A stretch of 64,000 bases of DNA, from assembly GCF_022808985.1 (NCBI RefSeq), contig NZ_JAKZFT010000015.1, positions 1 to 64,000 on the forward strand, in the 5' to 3' direction. Shown here piece by piece: positions 8,678-16,154 of the stretch. The notes beneath the pieces are model-generated. The model made no database searches. It was not told the origin of the DNA and saw only the letters and a program-made list of their open reading frames with translations. This DNA is from Geotalea sp. SG265 (GTDB taxonomy: Bacteria; Desulfobacterota; Desulfuromonadia; Geobacterales; Geobacteraceae). Positions within the stretch are counted from its first letter, which is position 1; each line of letters begins with the position of its first letter. A program made the translations under genes and the position numbers.

Positions 8678-10405
8678 TTAGAACACCCACGTTTTGAACC
8701 ACCGCAGCCCTGCCACATAGCCGCCTGAGACCTCCATCCCGGAGAGAACGGGGTAGAAAACAGCAAACAGCACCCCGGCAGCGGCCAGATACCCCACCAC
8801 CCCGTACCGTGCCTTGGGCCACCGTGCCATGGCCTGCTCCATTACGTAGACCTGGGAGAAGATCATGAACGGCACCGCCGAAAAAAAATGGTAGATGAAG
8901 GCCGGCCGGGTGACGAAAACCCACGGCAGATACTGGAAGATGAAGCCGACAGTGATCACCGTCATCCCCCGCTCCCGCTTGCGCAGGGCAATGACGGCGG
9001 CAGCTATAACGGCAGGGATGCCGGTCCACCAGATGAGCGGATTGCCGAAGGAGGCAATGGTGGAAGCCCGGCCGGGGGGGAGACCTGCCCCGGTATAGAA
9101 CCAGACCGGGGTCAGATCCAGGGGCCAGCTCCACCAGGGGGAAGCAAAGGGATGGGTAGCAGTAAGCCCGCTGTGATAGGCGAACATGTACCGCTGGTTG
9201 CGGATGACGTCCATTATGCCGTGATTGCCCCCGTCAACCAGCAGAAAGGGGATGTAGGAGAGCAGGTAGATGGCTGCCGGAATCAGTACGAACGAAACGG
9301 AGCAAACCCAAAGGAGCGGCATCAGGTAGCCCCGAAAAAAGCGACTCCGTTCCGGCTCCCCCCGTGATTGCCGATAACTGCGGCAAACCTGCAGCCCCAC
9401 CAACAGGGCTACCCCTGCCCCGGCATAAACGGCGATCCATTTGCAGGCCGCGCCGAGGCCGAAGCAGGCCCCTGCCAGAAGCAGCGGCCGGGCCGTTTGC
9501 CGCCAGCCGCCGGAGAAGCTGCCGTTCACATGGAAGTCGTGGATGAATGCGTACATAAGGGTGATGAAGAAGACGGCGAAGATGTCGATGAGGGCGATGC
9601 GGGACTGGGTAAAATGCATGAAATCCACCATCACGAGAAAGGCGGCGGCAAAGGCGAAAAAAGCACCATCAAAGAGCTTCCGGGCGAAGAGGTACATGAC
9701 CGGCAAAAGCGCTGCCCCGAACAGGGTACCGGCAATCCGCCAGCCGACCGCGTTCATTCCGCAAAGGGCGATGCCCGACGCAATGAAGACCTTCCCCAGG
9801 GGGGGATGGGTGTTTTCAAAGGGCTCCATGCGGTGCAGATGCTCGAAGGCAGTTCTACCGTGGTAGACCTCGTCGAAATAGAAACCGTTGCGAAAGGAGG
9901 GAACATAGGCAAAGGTCTGCTGCTCGTCCAGGAGATTTCCGGGGGGGGCGTTTGCGGCGGGACGACCGGAGATGGCGACCCCGGTCAGGGGGGTGCGCTT
10001 CCCCTTTTCCACCAGCACCAGCTCGTTCAGGGTGGCGCCGGGCGTATCCGCCGTCAATCGCAGTCGTGAGGCGGCGACAGCCGCTTCCCGGTATTTCCAG
10101 ACGCTGCAGTCATCCTTCTCCAGCATGATTAAAGGCTGGAAGCGGCCGTCCCGCTCGTATGCCAGGGAAAAGGTTCCCTTTTGAGAATGGTGCCGGTCGA
10201 TGCCGCAATAATAGTAGATCCTTGCCAGATTGACCTGCCGCCCCAGATCGATGACCAGGCTTTCTCCCTTCTGCAGCGGTTGCCAGGACGTTGCCGGGAC
10301 ATTGAAGCTTCCCAGGTTGCAGAGAGCCACCAGGAGATAGCCGGCAACCATGGCAGCCATGATCGCCAGGTCTTTCGCCTGCAAGCCTGACAGTAGTGCC
10401 TTCAC
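8678..10405 (-). CDS. PMT-family protein O-mannosyltransferase with discoidin-like insert
   Basis: A 575-residue GT39 membrane enzyme. The catalytic loop FDEVYHG and the HPPLGK motif match the protein O-mannosyltransferase family, in which the Asp-Glu pair is catalytic. Between the first helix and this loop there is a region of about 130 residues with the look of an F5/8 (discoidin) beta-sandwich (LVIDLGRQVNLARIYYY, then a strand ending LTADTPGATLNELVLVE). The start is set by a GTG at 10405 overlapping the tolC-like TGA (GTGA), a clear translational coupling. A longer upstream reading is unlikely. It probably O-glycosylates exported proteins using a lipid-linked sugar, perhaps that made by the adjacent GT2 enzyme. 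Confidence 0.85.
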   Translation of the reverse strand: MKALLSGLQAKDLAIMAAMVAGYLLVALCNLGSFNVPATSWQPLQKGESLVIDLGRQVNLARIYYYCGIDRHHSQKGTFSLAYERDGRFQPLIMLEKDDCSVWKYREAAVAASRLRLTADTPGATLNELVLVEKGKRTPLTGVAISGRPAANAPPGNLLDEQQTFAYVPSFRNGFYFDEVYHGRTAFEHLHRMEPFENTHPPLGKVFIASGIALCGMNAVGWRIAGTLFGAALLPVMYLFARKLFDGAFFAFAAAFLVMVDFMHFTQSRIALIDIFAVFFITLMYAFIHDFHVNGSFSGGWRQTARPLLLAGACFGLGAACKWIAVYAGAGVALLVGLQVCRSYRQSRGEPERSRFFRGYLMPLLWVCSVSFVLIPAAIYLLSYIPFLLVDGGNHGIMDVIRNQRYMFAYHSGLTATHPFASPWWSWPLDLTPVWFYTGAGLPPGRASTIASFGNPLIWWTGIPAVIAAAVIALRKRERGMTVITVGFIFQYLPWVFVTRPAFIYHFFSAVPFMIFSQVYVMEQAMARWPKARYGVVGYLAAAGVLFAVFYPVLSGMEVSGGYVAGLRWFKTWVF

Positions 10406-11913
10406 AGGGCGTGCTCCCCGGGCCCGGCAGCCACCACCTTCCCCGGGTGTTTCGGGTCGAGCTTTACAGCGTTGCGATCCAGGAGCGTTCCCATATCCCG
10501 CCACAAGCGGGCAACCGCATTGGCAAAAGTTTCGACCGCATCGGTCTGGGCATTGCGCGCCGCAGTCAGGTCATTTTCGGCATTGATGACATCCTGAACC
10601 TTGATGGCGCCCGTCCCGACCTTCTTCCGGTATTCATCCACCCGCTGCTCCGCCAGTTTCAGGGAGCGGTCCGCCATGCGCAGCTGCAGGCGGGCCGAAA
10701 TCAGCGACCGCATGTCCGATTCCACGTCGTTGCGGATTCTCCAGCTCAGGGACTTGATCTGGTTCTGCAATTGCTCAGTCCTGATCCTGGTCCGGCGGTA
10801 GTCGTCGATCGCCGCCGTATTGCCGATGGGATAGCTGAACTGCATACCCACCGTCCAAAACCGCCGCCGCCCTTCGAACAGGTCCCGCCAGTCCTTGCCG
10901 ATGGTGGGGGCGGTGCCGCTCAGTCCGCCCCCGGCGGAAAGGTTCAGCTCCGGCAGGACCTGGCCCCGGGCGATGCGCTCCTGTACCTGCTGCACCTGCA
11001 GGCTCGTCTGCAGCTGCAACAGGTCGGGACGACGGCTCAAGGCGGCTGCCACCGCCTGTTCTTCCGTCTCCGGCGGCTCTTCCCTGGACGGGGGATCCAC
11101 CGGGACAATGATTGCTTTCCCTTCAAGGCCGATCAGGTAGCGGAACCCTGCTTCGTGATCCCTGACGTTCCGCTCCGCCTCGACAAGCTCCCTGCGCCGC
11201 TGGACTACGGCAAAGTCGGCATCGGCAATCTCCATGGCGAGAGGATTTGCTGACGTCACCTTCCTCCGTATCTCATCCAGGAACTTTTCCGCCGATTCTA
11301 GGGCATCTTTTCGCGCCGCCAGCACTTGGCGAAGGGTGAAGAGGCGATTGTAGGATGCACTGACGGTGAAAACGGTATCGTTGAGGAAGGAGCGGAAACG
11401 CTCGAAGGATTCGTCGAGACTTTTCTCTGCGGCGAAGATGGGAAAGCCGGTCGCTTCCTTCCAGGCATTGCGCAGGATGGGCTGGCTGACCGTCAGCCCC
11501 ATGGATGACTGCCAATCCTTGGTGAATTGCTCGGGATTGTCCGACTCGGCAGTTGTATAGCCGGTCTGGGTTGTGGCAGAGATGCTGCCGCCGGTGGGAA
11601 GATATTGGGTCAGCCCCAGGGTGGTCAGGGTATTCCTGGTCCTGAACATCTCGCCCGGGGTGGCGGTAATGCCGCTGTTGGCGGAAAGGCTGACGACGGG
11701 ATTGTATATGCCCCAGCTGCGCGATAGGTCGATTTCAGCCATAAACGAAGAGAGGGATTCGTTCTGCACCTCTATATTCCGCCTGATAGCCATGGCAATG
11801 GCAGCGGCATTGGTAAGCTGCAGCTCTGCCGGGGGGGTCTGGCACCGGCCGGCAGGGACAAGCAGGTGCATCAGAATGACGACCGATAGAGTTGTCAGCC
11901 AAGCTCGGCGCAT
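10402..11913 (-). CDS. TolC-family outer membrane efflux protein
   Basis: A 503-residue protein with a signal peptide (about 1-24) and two OEP repeats. Long amphipathic helical stretches (about 190-300 and 390-490) fit the periplasmic alpha-barrel of TolC proteins, which trimerise to make an outer-membrane exit duct. The gene leads the minus-strand set tolC-like, PMT, GT2. No membrane-fusion protein is adjacent, which is unusual for an efflux operon. The MsbA-type exporter at 1655-3469 is a possible but unproven partner. Pairing a TolC duct with an O-mannosyltransferase suggests export of a glycosylated product. Confidence 0.9.
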   Translation of the reverse strand: MRRAWLTTLSVVILMHLLVPAGRCQTPPAELQLTNAAAIAMAIRRNIEVQNESLSSFMAEIDLSRSWGIYNPVVSLSANSGITATPGEMFRTRNTLTTLGLTQYLPTGGSISATTQTGYTTAESDNPEQFTKDWQSSMGLTVSQPILRNAWKEATGFPIFAAEKSLDESFERFRSFLNDTVFTVSASYNRLFTLRQVLAARKDALESAEKFLDEIRRKVTSANPLAMEIADADFAVVQRRRELVEAERNVRDHEAGFRYLIGLEGKAIIVPVDPPSREEPPETEEQAVAAALSRRPDLLQLQTSLQVQQVQERIARGQVLPELNLSAGGGLSGTAPTIGKDWRDLFEGRRRFWTVGMQFSYPIGNTAAIDDYRRTRIRTEQLQNQIKSLSWRIRNDVESDMRSLISARLQLRMADRSLKLAEQRVDEYRKKVGTGAIKVQDVINAENDLTAARNAQTDAVETFANAVARLWRDMGTLLDRNAVKLDPKHPGKVVAAGPGEHAL

Positions 11914-12025
11914 AAAAAAATCCCCTTTGAATGGGCATTCTCCAGAGATTATATCTAATTAACCTTTTTTATCAATTACAGACATTGTTGCAGTTGATAT
12001 GGCTGCCGTGGCTTGAACAACGCCT

Positions 12026-12349
12026 TTAGAAGTCGGTTATGACGTCGACCTGCTCCTGGCTGAGAAACTTGAGTGAACCCATCCCTCCCGTATTATTCCT
12101 GATGGCATTCCTGACGAGGGAGGGGGATTGCCCCCGTTTGGCTTGGCCATGGCAGATGGCGCAGTTGGCGTTGTAGAGGGTGGCATTCTGCCGCTTGTCG
12201 GCGACAGTGGCTGCGGAAGAATTTCGCACTAGCGGTCTCCGCTCCTGGAGAGGATTTTTCCCGATGGGGGAATCGGCATGAGCGGCGCCGAAGAGGCCGA
12301 CCTGCACCAGCAGGCCCAGGAACAGCGCAGTTATCTTCTTTTTCAGCAT
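12026..12349 (-). CDS. Small periplasmic monohaem cytochrome c
   Basis: A 107-residue protein with a signal peptide ending at AHA-DS (about residue 25), one haem-binding motif CAICH (about 63-67) and a C-terminal NNTGGMGSLKFLS...Q segment whose Met may be the distal haem ligand. A GGAG lies 6 bases before the chosen ATG. A second ATG four codons upstream is less well placed. The C-terminal pattern matches the haem domain at 5149-5715, so the two look like paralogues. Likely a class I periplasmic electron carrier. Confidence 0.8.
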   Translation of the reverse strand: MLKKKITALFLGLLVQVGLFGAAHADSPIGKNPLQERRPLVRNSSAATVADKRQNATLYNANCAICHGQAKRGQSPSLVRNAIRNNTGGMGSLKFLSQEQVDVITDF

Positions 12350-12559
12350 AGTTATCTCCATCTGTTGTCCGGTATTACGTTGCCTGCAGGATACCGCCAA
12401 AAGGTTCCCAGGGACTGTGACTGCTGTCACCGCAGCAGCGCCTTGGCTTAGGGTGACCTGTACGGCTGGATAGCCGGCTGCCGTGCCGCCGTTGACCCCC
12501 ATGCCCCCTGTGTTAAGCTTTTTAAATAGGCCGTTGCAACCGAACGTAAAGGAGGAGAC

Positions 12560-12946
12560 ATGGACTACCATCAATTCATCAAAAACGTTCAGGAACAGGC
12601 CGGGTGCGACAAGGAGCAGACAGAAAGGGCAGTCAGGGCGACACTGCAGACCCTCGGCGAGCGTCTTTTCATGGGAGAAGCGGATCAGCTCGCCGCACAA
12701 CTGCCGCGGGAATTGCAACCATACCTGAAGGAGGTGGAAAGCCGGAGCAAAATGGAGCTGGACGAATTCCTGCAGCGGATCGCCAGACGCGAGGGGACCG
12801 ATGCGGAGAATGCCGAACGGCACGCCACCGCTGTCCTGTCGGTGCTAGGGAACGCTGTCAGCGGAGGAGAAATGGAAGACGTCGTTTCCCAGCTGCCGAA
12901 AAAGTATCTGAAGCTGTTCGGAAAATGGTCTAAGACCATCCACTGA
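12560..12946 (+). CDS. DUF2267 protein (first copy)
   Basis: A 128-residue soluble helical protein with the DUF2267 pattern: Y.QF...V at the N-terminus, then A.RAT LQTLGERL...A..LAAQLP, and a repeat of the same pattern in the second half (ATAVLSVLGNAV...VVSQLP). DUF2267 proteins have no established biochemical role. A strong AAAGGAGGAGAC precedes the ATG. It is the first gene of a three-gene run with the LMF-like gene and a second DUF2267 gene (gaps of 43 and 36 bases). Confidence 0.85.
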   Translation: MDYHQFIKNVQEQAGCDKEQTERAVRATLQTLGERLFMGEADQLAAQLPRELQPYLKEVESRSKMELDEFLQRIARREGTDAENAERHATAVLSVLGNAVSGGEMEDVVSQLPKKYLKLFGKWSKTIH

Positions 12947-12989
12947 AATTACAGTGACAGCGGCAGCAGGTCCGCGATTCGGAGGTTCC

Positions 12990-14426
12990 ATGGAACCCTC
13001 GGAATATTGGCTGCCCCGGCTCCTGCTGCAGCGGGGGCTAGGCATCATCTACCTGATGGCCTTTCTGGTGGCTCTCAACCAGTTCCGCCCACTGTGCGGG
13101 GAGAAAGGGCTCTTGCCGGCTCCCCAGTACATGCAGCTGGTACCGTTCCGGTCGGCCCCCAGCATCTTCTACCTCTTTCCCCATGATCGGGCCTTTCGAC
13201 TCTTCGCCTGGCTGGGAACCGGCCTCGCCCTTCTCGCCGTGACCGGGCTTTCTGAGCAGTTCGGCACCGCGGCCTCCATGCTCGTTTGGTTTCTCCTCTG
13301 GGCGCTCTACCTCTCCTACGTCAACATCGGCCAGGAATTCTATGCCTTCGGCTGGGAATCGCTGCTGCTGGAATGCGGCTTCCTGGCAATCTTTCTCGGC
13401 CCCACCCATGTGGAGCCGCCGGTGGCTATTGTCTGGCTCTATCGCTGGGTGCTTTTCCGGGTCATGTTCGGTGCCGGACTGATCAAGTTGCGCGGCGACC
13501 CGTGCTGGCGCGACCTCTCCTGCCTGGACTACCACTTCGAGACCCAGCCCATGCCGAATCCGGCCAGCCGTTTTTTTCACCTCCTGCCCGCCTGGTTGCG
13601 GCGCATGGGGGTTGCCTTCAATCATCTGGCGGAGCTGGTCATGCCGGTCTTCTACCTCGCCCCGCAACCCATGGCCCTGGCAGCCGGAACCGTTTCCGCC
13701 TTCTTCCTCTTTTCCATCATCGTCAGTGGCAATTTCGCCTGGCTCAACTGGCTTGCGTTTATCCTCTGCTGCTCGACGGTCAGCGGCACGCTGGGAATTG
13801 CAGGGCTGCAGCCTCCCCCCCTGACACCGCCACCGCCGCTTTTTGCTGTCGCCTGCTGGGGAGTGGTGCTCCTGGTGGCGGTCCGCAGCATCCGGCCGGT
13901 GCTGAACATGATCTCACCTGCGCAGATCATGAACACCAGCTTCGACCCCTTTCACCTGGTCAACACCTACGGCGCCTTCGGCAGCATCACACGGGAGCGG
14001 TACGAAATCGTCGTGGAAGGGGCGGTTGACGGCGCAACGGGCTGGAAGGAGTATGAATTTCGCGGCAAGCCCGGGGACGCGCGGCGCTTGCCGCCGATCA
14101 TCGCTCCGTATCACCTGCGGCTCGACTGGCTCATGTGGTTCGCGGCCATGCCTTCCCGCACCCGGCCGCTGTGGTTCATCCATTTCCTCGCCAAGCTGCT
14201 CCAGGGGGACCGGCAGGTACTGGGGCTCTTGAAGACGAACCCGTTCTCCGACACACCGCCGCTCAAAGTCCGCGCCCGCTACTACCGCTACCATTTCACC
14301 GATAGGGAAGAGTACCGGCGCACCGGCAGGCGCTGGCACAGGGAGTTGCTCGGCGAGTATCTGCCGGAGGTTTCCCTTTCGTCGCCGTCGTTCCGCAAGA
14401 TTCTGCAGACATATGGGCTGGACTGA
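12990..14426 (+). CDS. Lipase maturation factor (LMF1)-like membrane protein
   Basis: A 478-residue polytopic membrane protein. The N-terminal block (RGLGIIYLMAFLVALNQFRPLCGEKGLLP) and central motifs such as FRVMFGAGLIKLRGDPCWRDLSCLDYHFETQP are characteristic of the LMF1 family. In vertebrates LMF1 helps fold lipoprotein lipase in the ER. The bacterial role is unknown. The C-terminal soluble part ends with WHRELLGEYLP. I chose the ATG at 12990 because GGAGG lies 5 bases upstream, rather than the ATG at 12954. Confidence 0.85.
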   Translation: MEPSEYWLPRLLLQRGLGIIYLMAFLVALNQFRPLCGEKGLLPAPQYMQLVPFRSAPSIFYLFPHDRAFRLFAWLGTGLALLAVTGLSEQFGTAASMLVWFLLWALYLSYVNIGQEFYAFGWESLLLECGFLAIFLGPTHVEPPVAIVWLYRWVLFRVMFGAGLIKLRGDPCWRDLSCLDYHFETQPMPNPASRFFHLLPAWLRRMGVAFNHLAELVMPVFYLAPQPMALAAGTVSAFFLFSIIVSGNFAWLNWLAFILCCSTVSGTLGIAGLQPPPLTPPPPLFAVACWGVVLLVAVRSIRPVLNMISPAQIMNTSFDPFHLVNTYGAFGSITRERYEIVVEGAVDGATGWKEYEFRGKPGDARRLPPIIAPYHLRLDWLMWFAAMPSRTRPLWFIHFLAKLLQGDRQVLGLLKTNPFSDTPPLKVRARYYRYHFTDREEYRRTGRRWHRELLGEYLPEVSLSSPSFRKILQTYGLD

Positions 14427-14462
14427 CTAAAACCGCACCAGGCACCGGTAAAGGAGGTATTT

Positions 14463-14846
14463 ATGGAATATCACAGCTTCATTGAGCAGGTAATGGAACT
14501 CCCTTTCATCAATGACGAAAAGGCGGCCGATTCCGCTCTCAAGATCGTCCTCGGCGTACTGGCAAGCAAGATCGACGAGAAATGGGCCAGGGAGCTGACC
14601 AACACGCTCCCTCCCCAGTTGGATTTCGCCACCCTGCGCAGCCATCAGCAGGCGCCGGTCCAGCTGTCCATCGACGATTTCTTCGCCTTGGTGGGTACGG
14701 AATTGCATCTGGACTGGCAGCAGGCGAGGGATCTGGTGGGAAAGGTTTTCCACTGCGTCAAGGAAAGCGATGATGGGGCCGACATCATGGAAGAGATTGA
14801 AACGCAGCTCCCCGACGACTGGGCGGCAATCGTGGATCAGGCATAA
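14463..14846 (+). CDS. DUF2267 protein (second copy)
   Basis: A 127-residue helical protein with two DUF2267-like halves: ADSALKIVLGVLASKI...LTNTLP and DLVGKVFHCVKE...IETQLP. It is diverged from the copy at 12560-12946 but shares length and layout, so it is probably an old duplicate. AAAGGAGG lies 6 bases before the ATG. It ends the three-gene run around the LMF-like gene. Confidence 0.82.
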   Translation: MEYHSFIEQVMELPFINDEKAADSALKIVLGVLASKIDEKWARELTNTLPPQLDFATLRSHQQAPVQLSIDDFFALVGTELHLDWQQARDLVGKVFHCVKESDDGADIMEEIETQLPDDWAAIVDQA

Positions 14847-14881
14847 GGCCGGAACGTCTGGCCCTTATCTTGTTTCAACCG

Positions 14882-15083
14882 TTTCCGGAGAAGGCAGTAG
14901 GGGCGTTGGGAATGAGCGACGAGCCACAGCGGCGAGCGGACACCCGCCGCGTACGGAACGGAGGAGGGGTGGCCCTTTAAGCATCGGATGGGATGATGTG
15001 GGCGACACCGCTAGGTCCGCAGCTGTGGCGATAGAGCGAACGGACAACGACCCTACTGCCTTTCTTTCCCAGCGATTCCCGGG
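14882..15083 (+). repeat. Palindromic interspersed repeat, family A, copy 1
   Basis: About 200 bases starting TTTCCGGAGAAGGCAGT and ending ACTGCCTTT...ATTCCCGG, so the ends are inverted repeats. Internal blocks ATGAGCGACGAGC, GGCGAGCGGACACCCGCCGC and GGTCCGCAGCTGTGGCGA are shared with copies at 25602, 26851 and 39174. This is the most diverged copy (CGTGGCATCG is absent). No coding potential I believe. It fills the 302-base gap between the DUF2267 gene and the c7 terminator. Confidence 0.85.
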
Positions 15084-15091
15084 AAAGACAC

Positions 15092-15124
15092 AAAAAAAGA
15101 GGCTACCCTTTGGGGGCAGCCTCT
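15092..15124 (-). terminator. Intrinsic terminator of the c7 cytochrome gene
   Basis: On the minus strand AGAGGCT and AGCCTCT arms (15098-15104 and 15118-15124) with extra internal pairing GCCCCC/GGGT are followed by TTTTTTT. Confidence 0.8.
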
Positions 15125-15149
15125 TTTGCTTCGCCATCTGCAAAAGCAG

Positions 15150-15455
15150 CTATTTCTTATGGCACTGTTTGCATTCCACCGGGCCCTTTTCTTCAAGGTC
15201 ATGGCAGCTGATGCAGATCTTATGGGCCGTCTCCTTGCCCCAGTTGTCGATCTTTCCTGCACTGGCCTTGGGATGACAGTGAAAACATTCGCCGTTCAGT
15301 TCTTTCTGATGCTTACGGTGGGAGAATGGCAGAATCATCACCCCCATTTTCAGGTTGATGATCTCTGGGCCCACGTTTTTCGGCGTCGCTGCCAAAACTG
15401 TCACAGACAAGCCACTTATGCACACTACTAGGATCAACAAGAGCGCTTTTTTCAT
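15150..15455 (-). CDS. Triheme cytochrome c7, PpcA-like
   Basis: A 101-residue protein with a signal peptide (about 1-23, ending VLA-A) and three CxxCH motifs: CFHCH, CISCH and CKQCH. Additional His residues (FSHRKHQ and near ETAH) fit the bis-His ligation of cytochrome c7. In Geobacter these periplasmic proteins carry electrons from the inner membrane to outer-membrane conduits during metal or electrode reduction. Length and Lys-rich charge are usual for the family. GGAGG lies before the ATG. A sigma54-like promoter lies about 90 bases upstream. Confidence 0.93.
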   Translation of the reverse strand: MKKALLLILVVCISGLSVTVLAATPKNVGPEIINLKMGVMILPFSHRKHQKELNGECFHCHPKASAGKIDNWGKETAHKICISCHDLEEKGPVECKQCHKK

Positions 15456-15541
15456 TTTTTCCTCCTTTCATCGACACAGTACAATCACCTGGTGTCATCG
15501 ACACCGCCGGCTCCAGCCGGTAGGATATTTTTCCCATATGC

Positions 15542-15556
15542 GCAGCTGATTTGCCA
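15542..15556 (-). promoter_or_regulatory. Candidate sigma54 promoter for c7 cytochrome
   Basis: The minus strand reads TGGCAAATCAGCTGC, giving the GG-N10-GC spacing of -24/-12 elements. The -12 box is CTGC rather than TTGC, so the match is moderate. The start site would fall about 75 bases before the ATG at 15455. Confidence 0.35.
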
Positions 15557-15609
15557 GACATTTATGATAAGCTTACTTTAATAATTCGGCTACCTGAGGA
15601 GAAAGTCCT

Positions 15610-16011
15610 ATGGATGGTGAACTGCCATTTCCCCAATACCGCTACCACGTGGAAAGCCATGGCCTCTTTGCGGGCTTTTCACAGGTCACCCTTGCCCAGG
15701 AAGACCTTGCCCTCCACGACCGGGAAGCGCTGAAACAGCAGACTGCCAACCTGGTCCTGGCCAACGGCATGATCACCTTCGGCACCGACCTCTATAAATG
15801 GCTCTGCAGTGTCAAGCCCCAGACCATCGAGCGCCGCACCATCGGCATAACCCTCCACAATGAAGGGGGGCAGAAGATCGCCGCCTGGCAGGTTACCAGT
15901 GCTTTTCCGGTCAAGGTCAGGGGATTGCAGTTAAAGGCAACGGGTCACGATGTGGTTATCGAGCTGATCGAGGTGGAGCACCACGGGATCGAGCTCGTGG
16001 AGCAGTTGTAG
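15610..16011 (+). CDS. Orphan phage tail tube-like protein (T4 gp19 family)
   Basis: A 133-residue protein with the layout of the gp19-type tail tube family found in contractile tails and extracellular contraction systems: PFPQYRYHVE at the start, GLFAGFSQVT, a central NGMITFGTDLYKWLC, and the late WQVTSAFPVKVRGLQLKA. Tail tube proteins normally stack as hexameric rings. No sheath, baseplate, spike or ATPase gene is adjacent, so here it stands alone between a c7 cytochrome and hcp. A GAGGAG precedes the ATG. It may be a remnant or have been adopted for another role. Confidence 0.7.
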   Translation: MDGELPFPQYRYHVESHGLFAGFSQVTLAQEDLALHDREALKQQTANLVLANGMITFGTDLYKWLCSVKPQTIERRTIGITLHNEGGQKIAAWQVTSAFPVKVRGLQLKATGHDVVIELIEVEHHGIELVEQL

Positions 16012-16086
16012 AGCCTTGCCGGTTACAAACCGGCACGCCCAAGGATGTAATTGCCGCAGCAGGTACGTCAACGCTTATTTTCCCTT

Positions 16087-16118
16087 GCGAAAGGGGACCG
16101 ATCCCGGTCCCCTTTCGC
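16087..16118. terminator. Strong hairpin between convergent genes
   Basis: GCGAAAGGGGACCG (16087-16100) pairs perfectly with CGGTCCCCTTTCGC (16105-16118). There is no long T-run, but the position between convergent genes suits a bidirectional terminator. Confidence 0.6.
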
Positions 16119-16154
16119 GTCGCTCACCACTTTCGGTTCAGGAACTCTTCTACG

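Noticed and set aside
14770-15276. Plus-strand frame crossing repeat copy 1
   Set aside because: Made of out-of-frame DUF2267 sequence, the palindromic repeat and the c7 terminator.
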